From the NCBI GenBank assembly GCA_040830565.1, contig JBFOMC010000082.1, positions 1-16,604 of the forward strand: DNA of 16,604 nucleotides, read 5' to 3'. Below the pieces are notes generated by a model. It made no database searches, was not told the origin of the DNA, and was given only the letters and a program-made list of their open reading frames with translations. Position numbers and translations under genes: made by a program. Source of the DNA: JAFMPW01 sp040830565 (lineage in GTDB: Bacteria; Bacteroidota; Bacteroidia; Flavobacteriales; Flavobacteriaceae). Positions 7,508 to 14,368 of this stretch are shown piece after piece. Position 1 is the first letter of the stretch, and every line of letters starts with the position of its first letter.

Positions 7508-8458
7508 TTGATCAAATTGACCATACTAAAAATTGCATTAGGTTTAGCAACTGCCATTATCATAATAAGTGCAGTTTATTTGCTGTATGAGAATAGAGCT
7601 GATTTTAAAATTTTGTCCAAAGCTATTCTTCCAATTTTGATTGGTGCCTTAGCGGCAATAACTACAATCTTTTTTCAATCAGATTCTCAGGTTGATAAGG
7701 ATAAGTTCCAGTATTTATACATTACCGATATGACTAACGTCGAGGAAAAATTTCCTCTAGGACATAGTCCAAATATAGGCTATGGAGAACCCTCATTTAT
7801 GATTTTGAGAAGAATCAAACAAGATTCTACTATAAAGGCCTTAGAACTGAAAGCAGCTCCTATGGAGCAAATAATATATTTCAGAATTTTGGAAATCTAT
7901 TCTACATTGTTTAGCGATAGTTGGTCCAAAACCATTGAGACGTATGACAATAAACCAGGAGGAAGGGTAACCACGTACAAGGTAAACGATGTGAAAAAGG
8001 ATACTTTGTTCTACTCGGACTTTCAAATAAAATCGGATGGAGTATTGTTTGATCATTATTTTAATCAAATGAAGTCAGATTTCAAGATTTTGGTTCCAAA
8101 AGGTACTAGAGTTTCATATTCAAAATCCGAAGGTTTGATTTTCTCCAATAAGTACATCGATCACATTAAAGTAAAAGTAGAAGAAATCCCGGGTGGCTGG
8201 GTAGATAATGGCGGTTACCTTAGACTTATGTACTCCGAGCAAGATAGAGAGGATTGGAAAAATGATTTCAAAAATAAAATGTATTCGTATATAACCTATT
8301 CAATTAACTTCGAAGTCAAAGAAAATCCTCTTTTTAAAGGAAATCCAGAACTACCTACTTTCCGAGAATGGATTACGAATTTAAAGAAGACCCTCGAACT
8401 TGAATTTGATAACACTAAGCAATTTAGAGTCCTAATTGAAAGATTCAACAAAAGCTAA
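7508..8458 (+). CDS. Unknown protein with two N-terminal membrane segments
   Basis: 316 residues, not recognised. Two hydrophobic segments (about 5-27 and 38-56) form a hairpin anchor; the remaining 250 or so residues are hydrophilic and rich in beta-type sequence, with a Lys/Glu-rich C-terminal helix (LKKTLELEFDNTKQFRVLIERF). The only start that keeps the first membrane segment is TTG at 7508 (or TTG at 7517); a stop lies just upstream and no in-frame ATG occurs before the soluble part. A TTG start or a small upstream sequence error are both possible. The base composition is visibly more AT-rich than the eutBC fusion. The stop codon begins a TAACAATGCCTA motif like that at the end of the next gene, which suggests both are cassette-like accessory genes. 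Confidence 0.65.
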   Translation: MIKLTILKIALGLATAIIIISAVYLLYENRADFKILSKAILPILIGALAAITTIFFQSDSQVDKDKFQYLYITDMTNVEEKFPLGHSPNIGYGEPSFMILRRIKQDSTIKALELKAAPMEQIIYFRILEIYSTLFSDSWSKTIETYDNKPGGRVTTYKVNDVKKDTLFYSDFQIKSDGVLFDHYFNQMKSDFKILVPKGTRVSYSKSEGLIFSNKYIDHIKVKVEEIPGGWVDNGGYLRLMYSEQDREDWKNDFKNKMYSYITYSINFEVKENPLFKGNPELPTFREWITNLKKTLELEFDNTKQFRVLIERFNKS

Positions 8459-8617
8459 CAATGCCTATAATCCATCGGTAGTCGGAAAAGTTCATTTTGT
8501 TTGGCTTCAAACCTCAAAAGAATTACTACCTTGAACCTACCTGCCGGTAGGCAGGCCTTAATAGCAGACATATGGTGCTCGCGGCGGAAAGAAATCGTAG
8601 TCAGACCGTTGCCAACA
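8456..8617 (+). other. attC-like intergenic element (integron-cassette-type boundary)
   Basis: The stretch opens at the stop codon with TAACAATGCCTATAATCC and closes near the next gene with GACCGTTGCCAACATT. The opening resembles the start of Vibrio-type attC sites (TAACAAACGCCT) and the closing resembles a degraded GTTRRRY core. The inside holds a short GC-rich palindrome and no open reading frame worth calling. Similar elements are frequent between accessory genes in flavobacteria. Whether an integrase ever used this one is unknown, and no complete attC fold was drawn by eye. Confidence 0.35.
8536..8555. repeat. GC-rich palindrome with two alternative hairpins
   Basis: CCTACC-TGCC-GGTAGG (8536-8551) and CCTGCC-GGTA-GGCAGG (8540-8555) overlap, so the element can form either of two six-pair hairpins. 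CCTGCC/GGCAGG palindromes are common dispersed elements in Bacteroidota genomes. It lies inside the attC-like element. Confidence 0.5.
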
Positions 8618-8634
8618 TTAGAATTGACTAAACA

Positions 8635-9171
8635 ATGTTTTGGAAAAGAAAAAAAGACAAACCAGGAAAATACAGATGTTCTGAATGTGGAGAAATTCAT
8701 AAGAATTGGCCTGCTCTCACCTACAATTCACCAACTCCTTATTTCGCTCTAACCGAATCAGAAAAAGAAACAATAGGAGAATTGACCAGCGACTTCTGTA
8801 TAATTGAATATGAAGGCCAGACAGATCGATTTATTAGAGTTGTTCTAAGGCTGAAAGTCAATGACTATCATGACACTTTAGAATATGGGCTTTGGGTTTC
8901 TTTAAGTGAAAAGAGTTTTAAGGACTATTATGAGAATTTCGAAAGTAACAATCACGAAGTATCATATTTTGGTTGGTTAAGCAACTATTTGCCGGACTAC
9001 GATAATTCACAGAGCGTTCCCATGACAGTGTTCACGAAAGAAGGAAATGATAGGCCGGAAATTGCACCTCATGAAGATTTTGATCATCAATTGGTAACCG
9101 ATTACTACCATGGAATTTCTAAAAAAGAAGCCGAAAAAAGAATTCATGATATGCTCAAAAACGTTGGGTAA
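8635..9171 (+). CDS. DUF2199 family protein
   Basis: 178 residues. The sequence fits DUF2199 along its length: a short zinc-ribbon-like start with CSECGEIHKNWPAL (only one CxxC pair is visible), then ELTSDFCIIEYEG, FIRVVLRLKV, YGLWVSLSEKSFKDYYENF, GWLSNYLPDY and a C-terminal segment ending in helix KKEAEKRIHDMLK. The family is of unknown function and is often found as a single gene in accessory DNA. There is no signal peptide, so it is presumably cytoplasmic. The ATG follows the attC-like element by 17 bases, and its own stop codon starts another TAACAACGCCTA motif, so it sits like a gene cassette between two such sites. Confidence 0.85.
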   Translation: MFWKRKKDKPGKYRCSECGEIHKNWPALTYNSPTPYFALTESEKETIGELTSDFCIIEYEGQTDRFIRVVLRLKVNDYHDTLEYGLWVSLSEKSFKDYYENFESNNHEVSYFGWLSNYLPDYDNSQSVPMTVFTKEGNDRPEIAPHEDFDHQLVTDYYHGISKKEAEKRIHDMLKNVG

Positions 9172-9190
9172 CAACGCCTAAAACGCAGGA
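9163..9190 (+). other. Second attC-like motif at the end of the DUF2199 gene
   Basis: GTTGGGT, a match to the GTTRRRY core, overlaps the last codons and is followed directly by TAACAACGCCTAAAACGC. It parallels the start of the element at 8456. Only this left end is visible; the expected right half is absent before the next gene begins, so the site may be truncated. Confidence 0.3.
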
Positions 9191-9233
9191 TTTTTAAAAT
9201 GAACTAAAACTAGATATTTACTCTAAAGTACTC

Positions 9234-11195
9234 CTAGACCGGCAAAATAAAATTTTTGATAAAGCGGACAATCCCATTTTTTGAGCGGCCTTTTACATCA
9301 GCATCTATGAGGATTAGGTCTTTTTCTTTCTTTTTTAAATAAATACCACTCATAAAGACATCTACCAAATTCAGTTCAGATTCTACATTAAAGCGGGTAT
9401 TCTTTTGCCAGGCCAGAATTCTGCTGGTGGCTATGCTGGCATTAGCCTTGGGGTCTTCGGCCGTAATGGGTTCTCCCTTGGTAAGTAAGATGAGTTTTCC
9501 AGGGCCTTTGGCGGTGGTAAAGATCAAACGCCCAAACAAGAGGGAGGTGAGTCGTAAACTTATCACCGCAGAGATTTTAATCCCCTCACTCATCCCCACA
9601 AAATTCCTAAAATGAAAGACCACTTCTTCCCCCTCCTTAATATCCCACTCCACAAACTCATGACTCCCCATGGCCTTAAAGAAGACATCCTCGGGGCTGG
9701 CATCTATCAGCACTTTGTTCATAGCATAGTTACGGGTAAAGATCCGGGCTAACACGGCGGCCTTCCATTGCGGAATAGAAAATTTAGGTGCCCTGCCACT
9801 GGGTTCAAAAGAACGGGAAATAAAATAGTTCTCCTTGTTTTCCGAAGGCGCAATGGTATACTGGTTTCCAAACTTGCGCAGTTTCCCTTTGGATCTGGAG
9901 TCTGCCGGCTCTAACAGCGTAACATAATTTTCATTGTCCTGAGAAAAGGCTACCCTGGAGAATACATATAAAAAACTCTTTAAGATGAGAAAGCCAAAAG
10001 CGATATCGAGCAAGAGGTTAATAAAGATGATGGTGTCAAAAGTAGATTGTACCGTATAATTCAGCTTCTCCGTGATGGTACCTATAGACCTGTACAAGGT
10101 GCCGTTAATGCTATCGGTAGCTTTTTCAATATTCTCCTGGGTGTCGTTAGAGGATCCTCTTACCTGGCTCACCAGGCTGCCTAGCATTTTGTTCCGCTGC
10201 TTACGGTAAGAACCGTTGATACTTCTTCTGGCGCCATTCTTTACCTGGCAGGGAAAATTAAGCGGACCCCAAAAACCGCAGTCCTCCTCTTTAAAAGCCG
10301 GAGCCATTTCGGGCAGGGTGGGTTTTAAGATGTCTTTATAGATATCGGCCACCTGGTCTGGGAGGGAATCCGTTTTGTTTTTAACTATTTCGTTTATTCG
10401 GGTATTGCTGCTATCCACAGCCTCCTGCATGCAGATCACTTCAGCCGCCAGGGAAAACTGCAAGTCTTTTTCAAACTGGTCTCGCTTATACTTCCTTTTC
10501 TCATCCGTAGAAACAATAAAGCTGTTTTCATAAATCTGATCTATAGAAGCCTTGTTTATTTTGTTGTTGGCTATGGCCCCGGGAACAATAAAGAGTAGGA
10601 GGGGAGACCAATACAGAAAGGATTTGAAGCTAAGCCAGCCCATTTTCTTCAGGCTGGTCTTTTTGAAGATGGCAATATTTTGGTAGACCGCCAGATATAA
10701 AAAACGCACCAGAATGGTATAGGTAAGAAATAAGATAAGGTGTTGAATGTCTAGCAGAAGCCAGATAACCACAAGGATCAAGAGAAAGGGAAGGGAACGT
10801 AACTTTCCTTTTATAATAAAATAGAGAAAGGCGATCTTATAACAGAGAAAATGTAGCACCTTAATTGGCGTAGCATATTTTTCCAGATCAAAATCTTCTC
10901 CACTCCCTATCAGGGCAATATAGGCCGCAAAAAACACCGGCAAGAGTCCAAGCACCCGGTAATAGTTCTTCCCACCCATAAGTAGAATAAGACTTATGGG
11001 GATCAAATACATGGGGATTTGATAGAGTAACAGAAAGTCTTCGCGATTTTGCAAGGGGCTTATGGAAAAGCCGAAGACGGCAAAAAGTGAAAAATCTGCA
11101 ATGGCGGGCAGCAAGCCTATAAGGACAATAAAAAGAAAAAGTTGGTTCGAAATTTTCCTTATAATATTGCGCTTGGTCGTGGGTTTGCTGTTCAT
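9234..11195 (-). CDS. Large polytopic membrane protein with AIM24-like C-terminal domain
   Basis: 653 residues. The first 210 contain about seven hydrophobic segments (for example 17-41, 53-74, 80-96, 113-128, 134-150, 153-172, 193-210). A long hydrophilic loop follows (about 211-385) with cysteines at 255, 306 and 316, then another membrane segment (about 388-412). The remaining 240 residues are soluble. Part of this tail, WDIKEGEEVVFHFRNFVGM then GRLIFTTAKGPGKLILL and later ASIATSRILAW, resembles the beta-helical AIM24 family (LxPGEEVxxxxGxxVAM ... GPGxVxL ... LAW). The AIM24 call is mine by eye and moderate. The function is unknown; a membrane scaffold or envelope role is only a guess. The ATG at 11195 starts a Lys/Arg-rich cytoplasmic head. 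The gene stands alone, divergent from the DinB-fold gene. Confidence 0.7.
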   Translation of the reverse strand: MNSKPTTKRNIIRKISNQLFLFIVLIGLLPAIADFSLFAVFGFSISPLQNREDFLLLYQIPMYLIPISLILLMGGKNYYRVLGLLPVFFAAYIALIGSGEDFDLEKYATPIKVLHFLCYKIAFLYFIIKGKLRSLPFLLILVVIWLLLDIQHLILFLTYTILVRFLYLAVYQNIAIFKKTSLKKMGWLSFKSFLYWSPLLLFIVPGAIANNKINKASIDQIYENSFIVSTDEKRKYKRDQFEKDLQFSLAAEVICMQEAVDSSNTRINEIVKNKTDSLPDQVADIYKDILKPTLPEMAPAFKEEDCGFWGPLNFPCQVKNGARRSINGSYRKQRNKMLGSLVSQVRGSSNDTQENIEKATDSINGTLYRSIGTITEKLNYTVQSTFDTIIFINLLLDIAFGFLILKSFLYVFSRVAFSQDNENYVTLLEPADSRSKGKLRKFGNQYTIAPSENKENYFISRSFEPSGRAPKFSIPQWKAAVLARIFTRNYAMNKVLIDASPEDVFFKAMGSHEFVEWDIKEGEEVVFHFRNFVGMSEGIKISAVISLRLTSLLFGRLIFTTAKGPGKLILLTKGEPITAEDPKANASIATSRILAWQKNTRFNVESELNLVDVFMSGIYLKKKEKDLILIDADVKGRSKNGIVRFIKNFILPV

Positions 11196-11302
11196 GTATA
11201 AGGAAGTACTTGGGTTGGTTGCTTATACAAGATAATCAAATAGTATGAATGCGTAAGACTTCAATGACTATTCTTGTCAGTCTTAGTATTCCATCTTTAA
11301 CT

Positions 11303-11325
11303 GTGCGAAGTTTGCAACTTCGCAC
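11303..11325. repeat. REP-like palindrome, copy 1
   Basis: Perfect 10-base arms GTGCGAAGTT and AACTTCGCAC around TGC, preceded by CT and followed by CCAG. Two further copies in the window share both arms exactly. Confidence 0.8.
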
Positions 11326-11340
11326 CCAGTTTCTCCAGCT

Positions 11341-11363
11341 GTGCGAAGTTTATAACTTCGCAC
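11341..11363. repeat. REP-like palindrome, copy 2
   Basis: Same arms as copy 1, centre TAT, preceded by CCAGCT and followed by TCAG. It starts 38 bases after the start of copy 1, in the same orientation. Confidence 0.8.
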
Positions 11364-11571
11364 TCAGATTTGTGAAGTTTGATCTGCCCGGATACTAGCG
11401 GAAACTTCTCGGTCAAGTCCTTATTACTAAATACTTTTTCTAACTTTAAAAAATAAACGGGTACCTTTTCTCACCACCAGCTAATGGATCTCAAGAGAAA
11501 TGACTTTGGCTTTATGGAACCGTCAGGTGTTCCGGGTCTTAAAACATAACCAAATTTTAAATACTAACCGA

Positions 11572-12123
11572 ATGACAAAAAACAGACCGCTATTTATTCT
11601 GACCTCATTATTGTTGTTATCCTCGTTTACACCCTTTCTTTTCGCCCAGGAGGATGACTTCATCTCAGAATATTTGGAACGCCTGGAGAACTCAAAAAAA
11701 TATTTAATGCTTGTGGCAGAAATGATGCCGGAAGACCAATATGACTTTAAAGCAACTCCGGAATCCTTGAGTTTTTCTGAGAATTTGATGCATATTGGTT
11801 GGGCAATGGATTGGCACAGTCAATCACTTATGGGAGGACGCGAGGCAAGAGATTGGAATACGGACACAGAACTCAAAGTTGCTGACAAATCAAAACAAGA
11901 AATGATGACAAAAATCGATGAGACTTTTGATAAAACAATGACATTCATCGCAAACTTTGAAATAGATCGACTCGATGAAAGACTAGACTACTTTGGCTCA
12001 GACAGGACAAAACGACAAGTTTTACTACTACTTGCCGACCACATAACACATCATAGAGCACAAATGCTTGTTTATTTGCGACTTAACGGACTAAAGCCAC
12101 CCAGATATGTTTTGTACCAATAA
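11572..12123 (+). CDS. Exported DinB-fold protein
   Basis: I placed the start at the ATG at 11572, which begins a clear signal peptide (MTKNRPLFILTS..., cleavage probably after the FAQ near residue 26), giving 183 residues. The mature part is a four-helix DinB/YfiT-like domain. It has the usual three potential metal ligands: His74 in LMHIGWAMDWH, and His157 and His161 in ADHITHHRAQ, with a typical ending of LRLNGLKPP. DinB-fold enzymes include metal-dependent thiol transferases, but many members, especially exported ones in Bacteroidota, have no assigned reaction. A periplasmic location follows from the signal. It is followed after 38 bases by another small exported protein, and the pair is bracketed by palindromic repeats. 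Confidence 0.82.
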   Translation: MTKNRPLFILTSLLLLSSFTPFLFAQEDDFISEYLERLENSKKYLMLVAEMMPEDQYDFKATPESLSFSENLMHIGWAMDWHSQSLMGGREARDWNTDTELKVADKSKQEMMTKIDETFDKTMTFIANFEIDRLDERLDYFGSDRTKRQVLLLLADHITHHRAQMLVYLRLNGLKPPRYVLYQ

Positions 12124-12161
12124 TTGAAAAGCCACCGGATTTAAAACTTTGAAGCCATAAT

Positions 12162-12599
12162 ATGAAACCACTAATTTCGACAGTACTGTTACTTTCTGGT
12201 TTTACGCTATGCTGTCAATCAGAATCGGCGGCCGGGGAATATTTCAAGTCTATGGGAGATAAGGAGGATCACTATATTGAATATGAATTGGTCCTGGATG
12301 AAGAAGGCACATTCCGCTTTCATGCCTATGAAAACCATAAAAGAGGCATTTCTTGGGAGAGAAACAAATATGGGAAGGGAAGTTGGACCCAGGAGGGAAA
12401 AATAGTTTCCTTTTTTACTGACCGGCAAAAAGACATGGACGAAAAATATACGCTAAACTTTAGCGATTCGCGAGCCCGATTCATAACAAAACCTTTGCGG
12501 GACAAAACGCATAGAATTATTAAAACCCGACTTCAGTTTTTTGAATCCGAGATATTTTGTATTGAGCGATTGAAAATTTTAAAAGTTATACCTAAATAG
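12162..12599 (+). CDS. Small unknown putative lipoprotein
   Basis: 145 residues, family not recognised. The N-terminus MKPLISTVLLLSGFTLCCQS is a signal sequence with a possible lipobox ending at Cys17 or Cys18. The remainder has alternating strands with turn sequences such as LDEEGTFRF, YGKGSWTQEGKIVSFF and KYTLNFSDSRARF, which suggests a small beta-barrel or lipocalin-like fold; this is inference from pattern only. The C-terminus is basic. It lies 38 bases after the DinB-fold gene on the same strand, so both are likely co-transcribed. A palindrome follows its stop codon and may help end transcription before the convergent DUF4258 gene. Confidence 0.68.
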   Translation: MKPLISTVLLLSGFTLCCQSESAAGEYFKSMGDKEDHYIEYELVLDEEGTFRFHAYENHKRGISWERNKYGKGSWTQEGKIVSFFTDRQKDMDEKYTLNFSDSRARFITKPLRDKTHRIIKTRLQFFESEIFCIERLKILKVIPK

Positions 12600-12615
12600 C
12601 TACAGTTATTCAGCT

Positions 12616-12638
12616 GTGCGAAGTTTATAACTTCGCAC
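12616..12638. repeat. REP-like palindrome, copy 3
   Basis: Arms and TAT centre are identical to copy 2, and the CAGCT before it is also shared. It sits between the ends of two convergent genes (stops at 12599 and 12659), where its hairpin could serve as a two-way terminator, although no long T-run is present. Confidence 0.8.
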
Positions 12639-12658
12639 GCAGCTTTACAGACAGCGAA

Positions 12659-13045
12659 TTAGTTCTCCATGCTTAAAGTCTGCACTTCAGCCTTCTCTTT
12701 GCAATTCAGCACCGTCATAGTGCCGTTTTTCCCTTGTACCTCAGCAGTGATCACAAAGGTTTTGCAGGGTTCAGCTTTGGTGTCGCTCTTTTTAAAGTCC
12801 ACATCCCCTTGGTGTAGAAAATAAGCAATAGCCGCGGAATCTAGCCCTTTGGCCGCCATTTCTGCGCTGGCCGCATCAGAGAAGGACAGGGGTTTGGAGC
12901 GAATATCTTTAAGCACTCTGCAGTTAGGGAAGTAGCAGAATTCAGTTCCCGTTTCCTCAGATTTCTTCTTAAAGAAAAAGGCTAAAAACACCAGGCCAAT
13001 AGAAAGGCCTATGAGATAGAATCCTAGTCGTTTTAAAAAGGGCAT
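12659..13045 (-). CDS. DUF4258 family membrane-anchored protein
   Basis: 128 residues. One membrane segment at about 7-25 (LGFYLIGLSIGLVFLAFFF) is followed by a soluble domain. It has the features I associate with DUF4258 proteins of flavobacteria: CYFPNCRVLKDIRSKPLSFSD, a helix, FLHQGDVDFKKSDTKAEPCKTFVI and a closing strand with NCKEKAEV. Four cysteines (37, 42, 93, 114) could pair or bind metal; this is a suggestion only. The start lies nine bases after the stop of the alanine dehydrogenase family gene, so the two form an operon, an order I have seen in other flavobacteria. The function is unknown and no link to amino acid metabolism has been shown. Confidence 0.8.
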   Translation of the reverse strand: MPFLKRLGFYLIGLSIGLVFLAFFFKKKSEETGTEFCYFPNCRVLKDIRSKPLSFSDAASAEMAAKGLDSAAIAYFLHQGDVDFKKSDTKAEPCKTFVITAEVQGKNGTMTVLNCKEKAEVQTLSMEN

Positions 13046-13054
13046 GGGCGGGGA

Positions 13055-14254
13055 TTAAAAGATAAGAAAGTTGATATCACTGTATTTTAGGTCGAACCAG
13101 TCGCCAACCGATTTATTGGTTAGGATCCCATGGTACATATAGAGGCCGTTTCGTAAACCTTTGTCGAATCGCAAAGAATTTTCCAAACCGCCTTCTTCCC
13201 CAATTTTTAAGAGGTAGGGGGTAAAGATGTTGCTGATAGAGACCGAGGAGGTTTTGGGGTAGCGAGCCGGCATGTTGGGAACACCATAGTGGATGACACC
13301 ACATTTTTCTCGGGTGGGTTTGTCGTGGGTGGTGACCTCGCTGGTTTCAAAACAGCCGCCCATATCTATGCTGACGTCTATTATAACCGCGCCTTTTTTC
13401 ATTTGCTCTACCATGGTCTGAGTGACGATCACAGGTGCACGGTCTGTTCCTCTTACGGCTCCAATGGCAACATCACAACGGCGTAAGGATTTCATAAGGT
13501 TTTTAGGTTGTAGGGTAGAGGTGTAAATGGTTTGCCCCAGACTGGTTTGAATGTTCCGGAGTTTGGTCAGGGAATTGTCGAACACCTTTACATTAGCCCC
13601 AAGGCCGATGGCAGAACGTGCTGCAAACTCGCCTACGGTACCAGCTCCCAGGATGACCACTTCTACTGGAGGTACGCCACTGATGTTCCCAAACATCAGG
13701 CCGTTACCCTGGTTAGTGGCCGCCATAATTTCGGAAGCGATAAGGATGGAGGAAATTCCGGCAATCTCGCTTAGGGAGCGTACAGCAGGGTATTTTCCGT
13801 CCTCGTCTCGAATGTACTCAAAGGCTACGGCGGTGATGCGTTTACGGGCAAGCTCTTCAAAATATTCTTTGGACTGTGTTTTTATCTGAAGGGCCGAAAT
13901 GATGATGGCCTGCGGATTCAGCATTTGAATTTCCGAAAGGGTAGGGGGCTCAACTTTGAGGAGCAAGGGACAGGAAAACACCTTTTTGGTATCGCGGGTA
14001 ATTTGCCCCCCTGCTTCCGTATAGTCTTTGTCTGTAAAATTGGCTCCGAGTCCGGCCCCGGCTTCGATGAGTACTTTATGGCCGTTAGAGGTAATGGCAT
14101 TTACGGCATCCGGGGTGAGGCAGATGCGTTTTTCCTGGTATTGATTTTCTTTGGGAATGCCGATAAAAAGCTCTCCCTTTTGTTTTAAGACTTCCAAGGT
14201 TTCTTCCTGGGGGAGTAACTGTTGTTTACTAAATGGCGATGAGGGTTGGTTCAT
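13055..14254 (-). CDS. Alanine dehydrogenase family protein with altered active site
   Basis: 399 residues, about 28 longer at the N-terminus than typical Ald. The N-terminal catalytic domain (IGIPKENQYQEKRICLTP), the NAD-binding Rossmann motif ILGAGTVGEFAAR at about 201-213, and the conserved VSIDMGGCFETS and VPNMPARYPKTSS stretches place it in the alanine dehydrogenase/transhydrogenase-alpha superfamily, closest to Ald (L-alanine + NAD to pyruvate + ammonia + NADH). Compared with M. tuberculosis Ald from memory, Arg15 matches Arg43 and the Asp of the IDxGGCFE motif matches Asp297. However, Lys75 aligns with Glu102 (KVEPP instead of KVKEP) and His96 with Gln123 (ISALQ instead of TFLHL). So the name is by family; activity on alanine is uncertain. 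It is the first gene of an operon with the DUF4258 gene. Confidence 0.75.
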   Translation of the reverse strand: MNQPSSPFSKQQLLPQEETLEVLKQKGELFIGIPKENQYQEKRICLTPDAVNAITSNGHKVLIEAGAGLGANFTDKDYTEAGGQITRDTKKVFSCPLLLKVEPPTLSEIQMLNPQAIIISALQIKTQSKEYFEELARKRITAVAFEYIRDEDGKYPAVRSLSEIAGISSILIASEIMAATNQGNGLMFGNISGVPPVEVVILGAGTVGEFAARSAIGLGANVKVFDNSLTKLRNIQTSLGQTIYTSTLQPKNLMKSLRRCDVAIGAVRGTDRAPVIVTQTMVEQMKKGAVIIDVSIDMGGCFETSEVTTHDKPTREKCGVIHYGVPNMPARYPKTSSVSISNIFTPYLLKIGEEGGLENSLRFDKGLRNGLYMYHGILTNKSVGDWFDLKYSDINFLIF

Positions 14255-14320
14255 ATGTGTGTTGTAGTAAGCCCGTTTTCGGTGTAAGGGATTACAGCAT
14301 AAAATTACAACATAAAAATG

Positions 14321-14345
14321 AAAATCCCCGCAGCGCGGGGATTTT
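14321..14345 (-). terminator. Strong hairpin, terminator of the 14369-15019 gene
   Basis: An 11-pair perfect stem (AAAATCCCCGC / GCGGGGATTTT) with a three-base loop. Reading on the minus strand it is followed by CATTTTTATG, giving a T-rich tail. It lies 24 bases after the minus-strand gene and before the next gene in that direction. Confidence 0.65.
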
Positions 14346-14368
14346 GAACAATTGTTATGGTGGGGATG

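Larger units (their letters stand above)
11196..11571. other. Intergenic region between divergent genes, carrying palindromic repeats
   Basis: 376 bases hold two intact palindromes (11303-11325, 11341-11363) and a degenerate half copy near 11371-11384 (TGTGAAGTTTGATC). No convincing promoter box or additional gene was seen. An in-frame extension of the DinB-fold gene back to 11500 exists but encodes no recognisable sequence. Confidence 0.5.

Noticed and set aside
8455..8752. Two small overlapping frames across the attC-like element
   Set aside because: They span the palindrome and overlap the start of the DUF2199 gene; the translations contain the repeat (PAGRQ, CLPAGR), a known artefact of such elements.
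11303..11384. Short CRISPR-like array from the repeated palindromes
   Set aside because: Only two intact copies are adjacent, the spacer is 15 bases, a third copy lies 1.3 kb away, and no cas gene is present.
11500..11571. Extended N-terminus of the DinB-fold protein
   Set aside because: The ATG at 11572 begins a textbook signal peptide; the extension would bury it.
13289..14188. Several plus-strand reading frames opposite the alanine dehydrogenase family gene
   Set aside because: Their translations show no recognisable domain and they lie wholly within a well-supported minus-strand gene.
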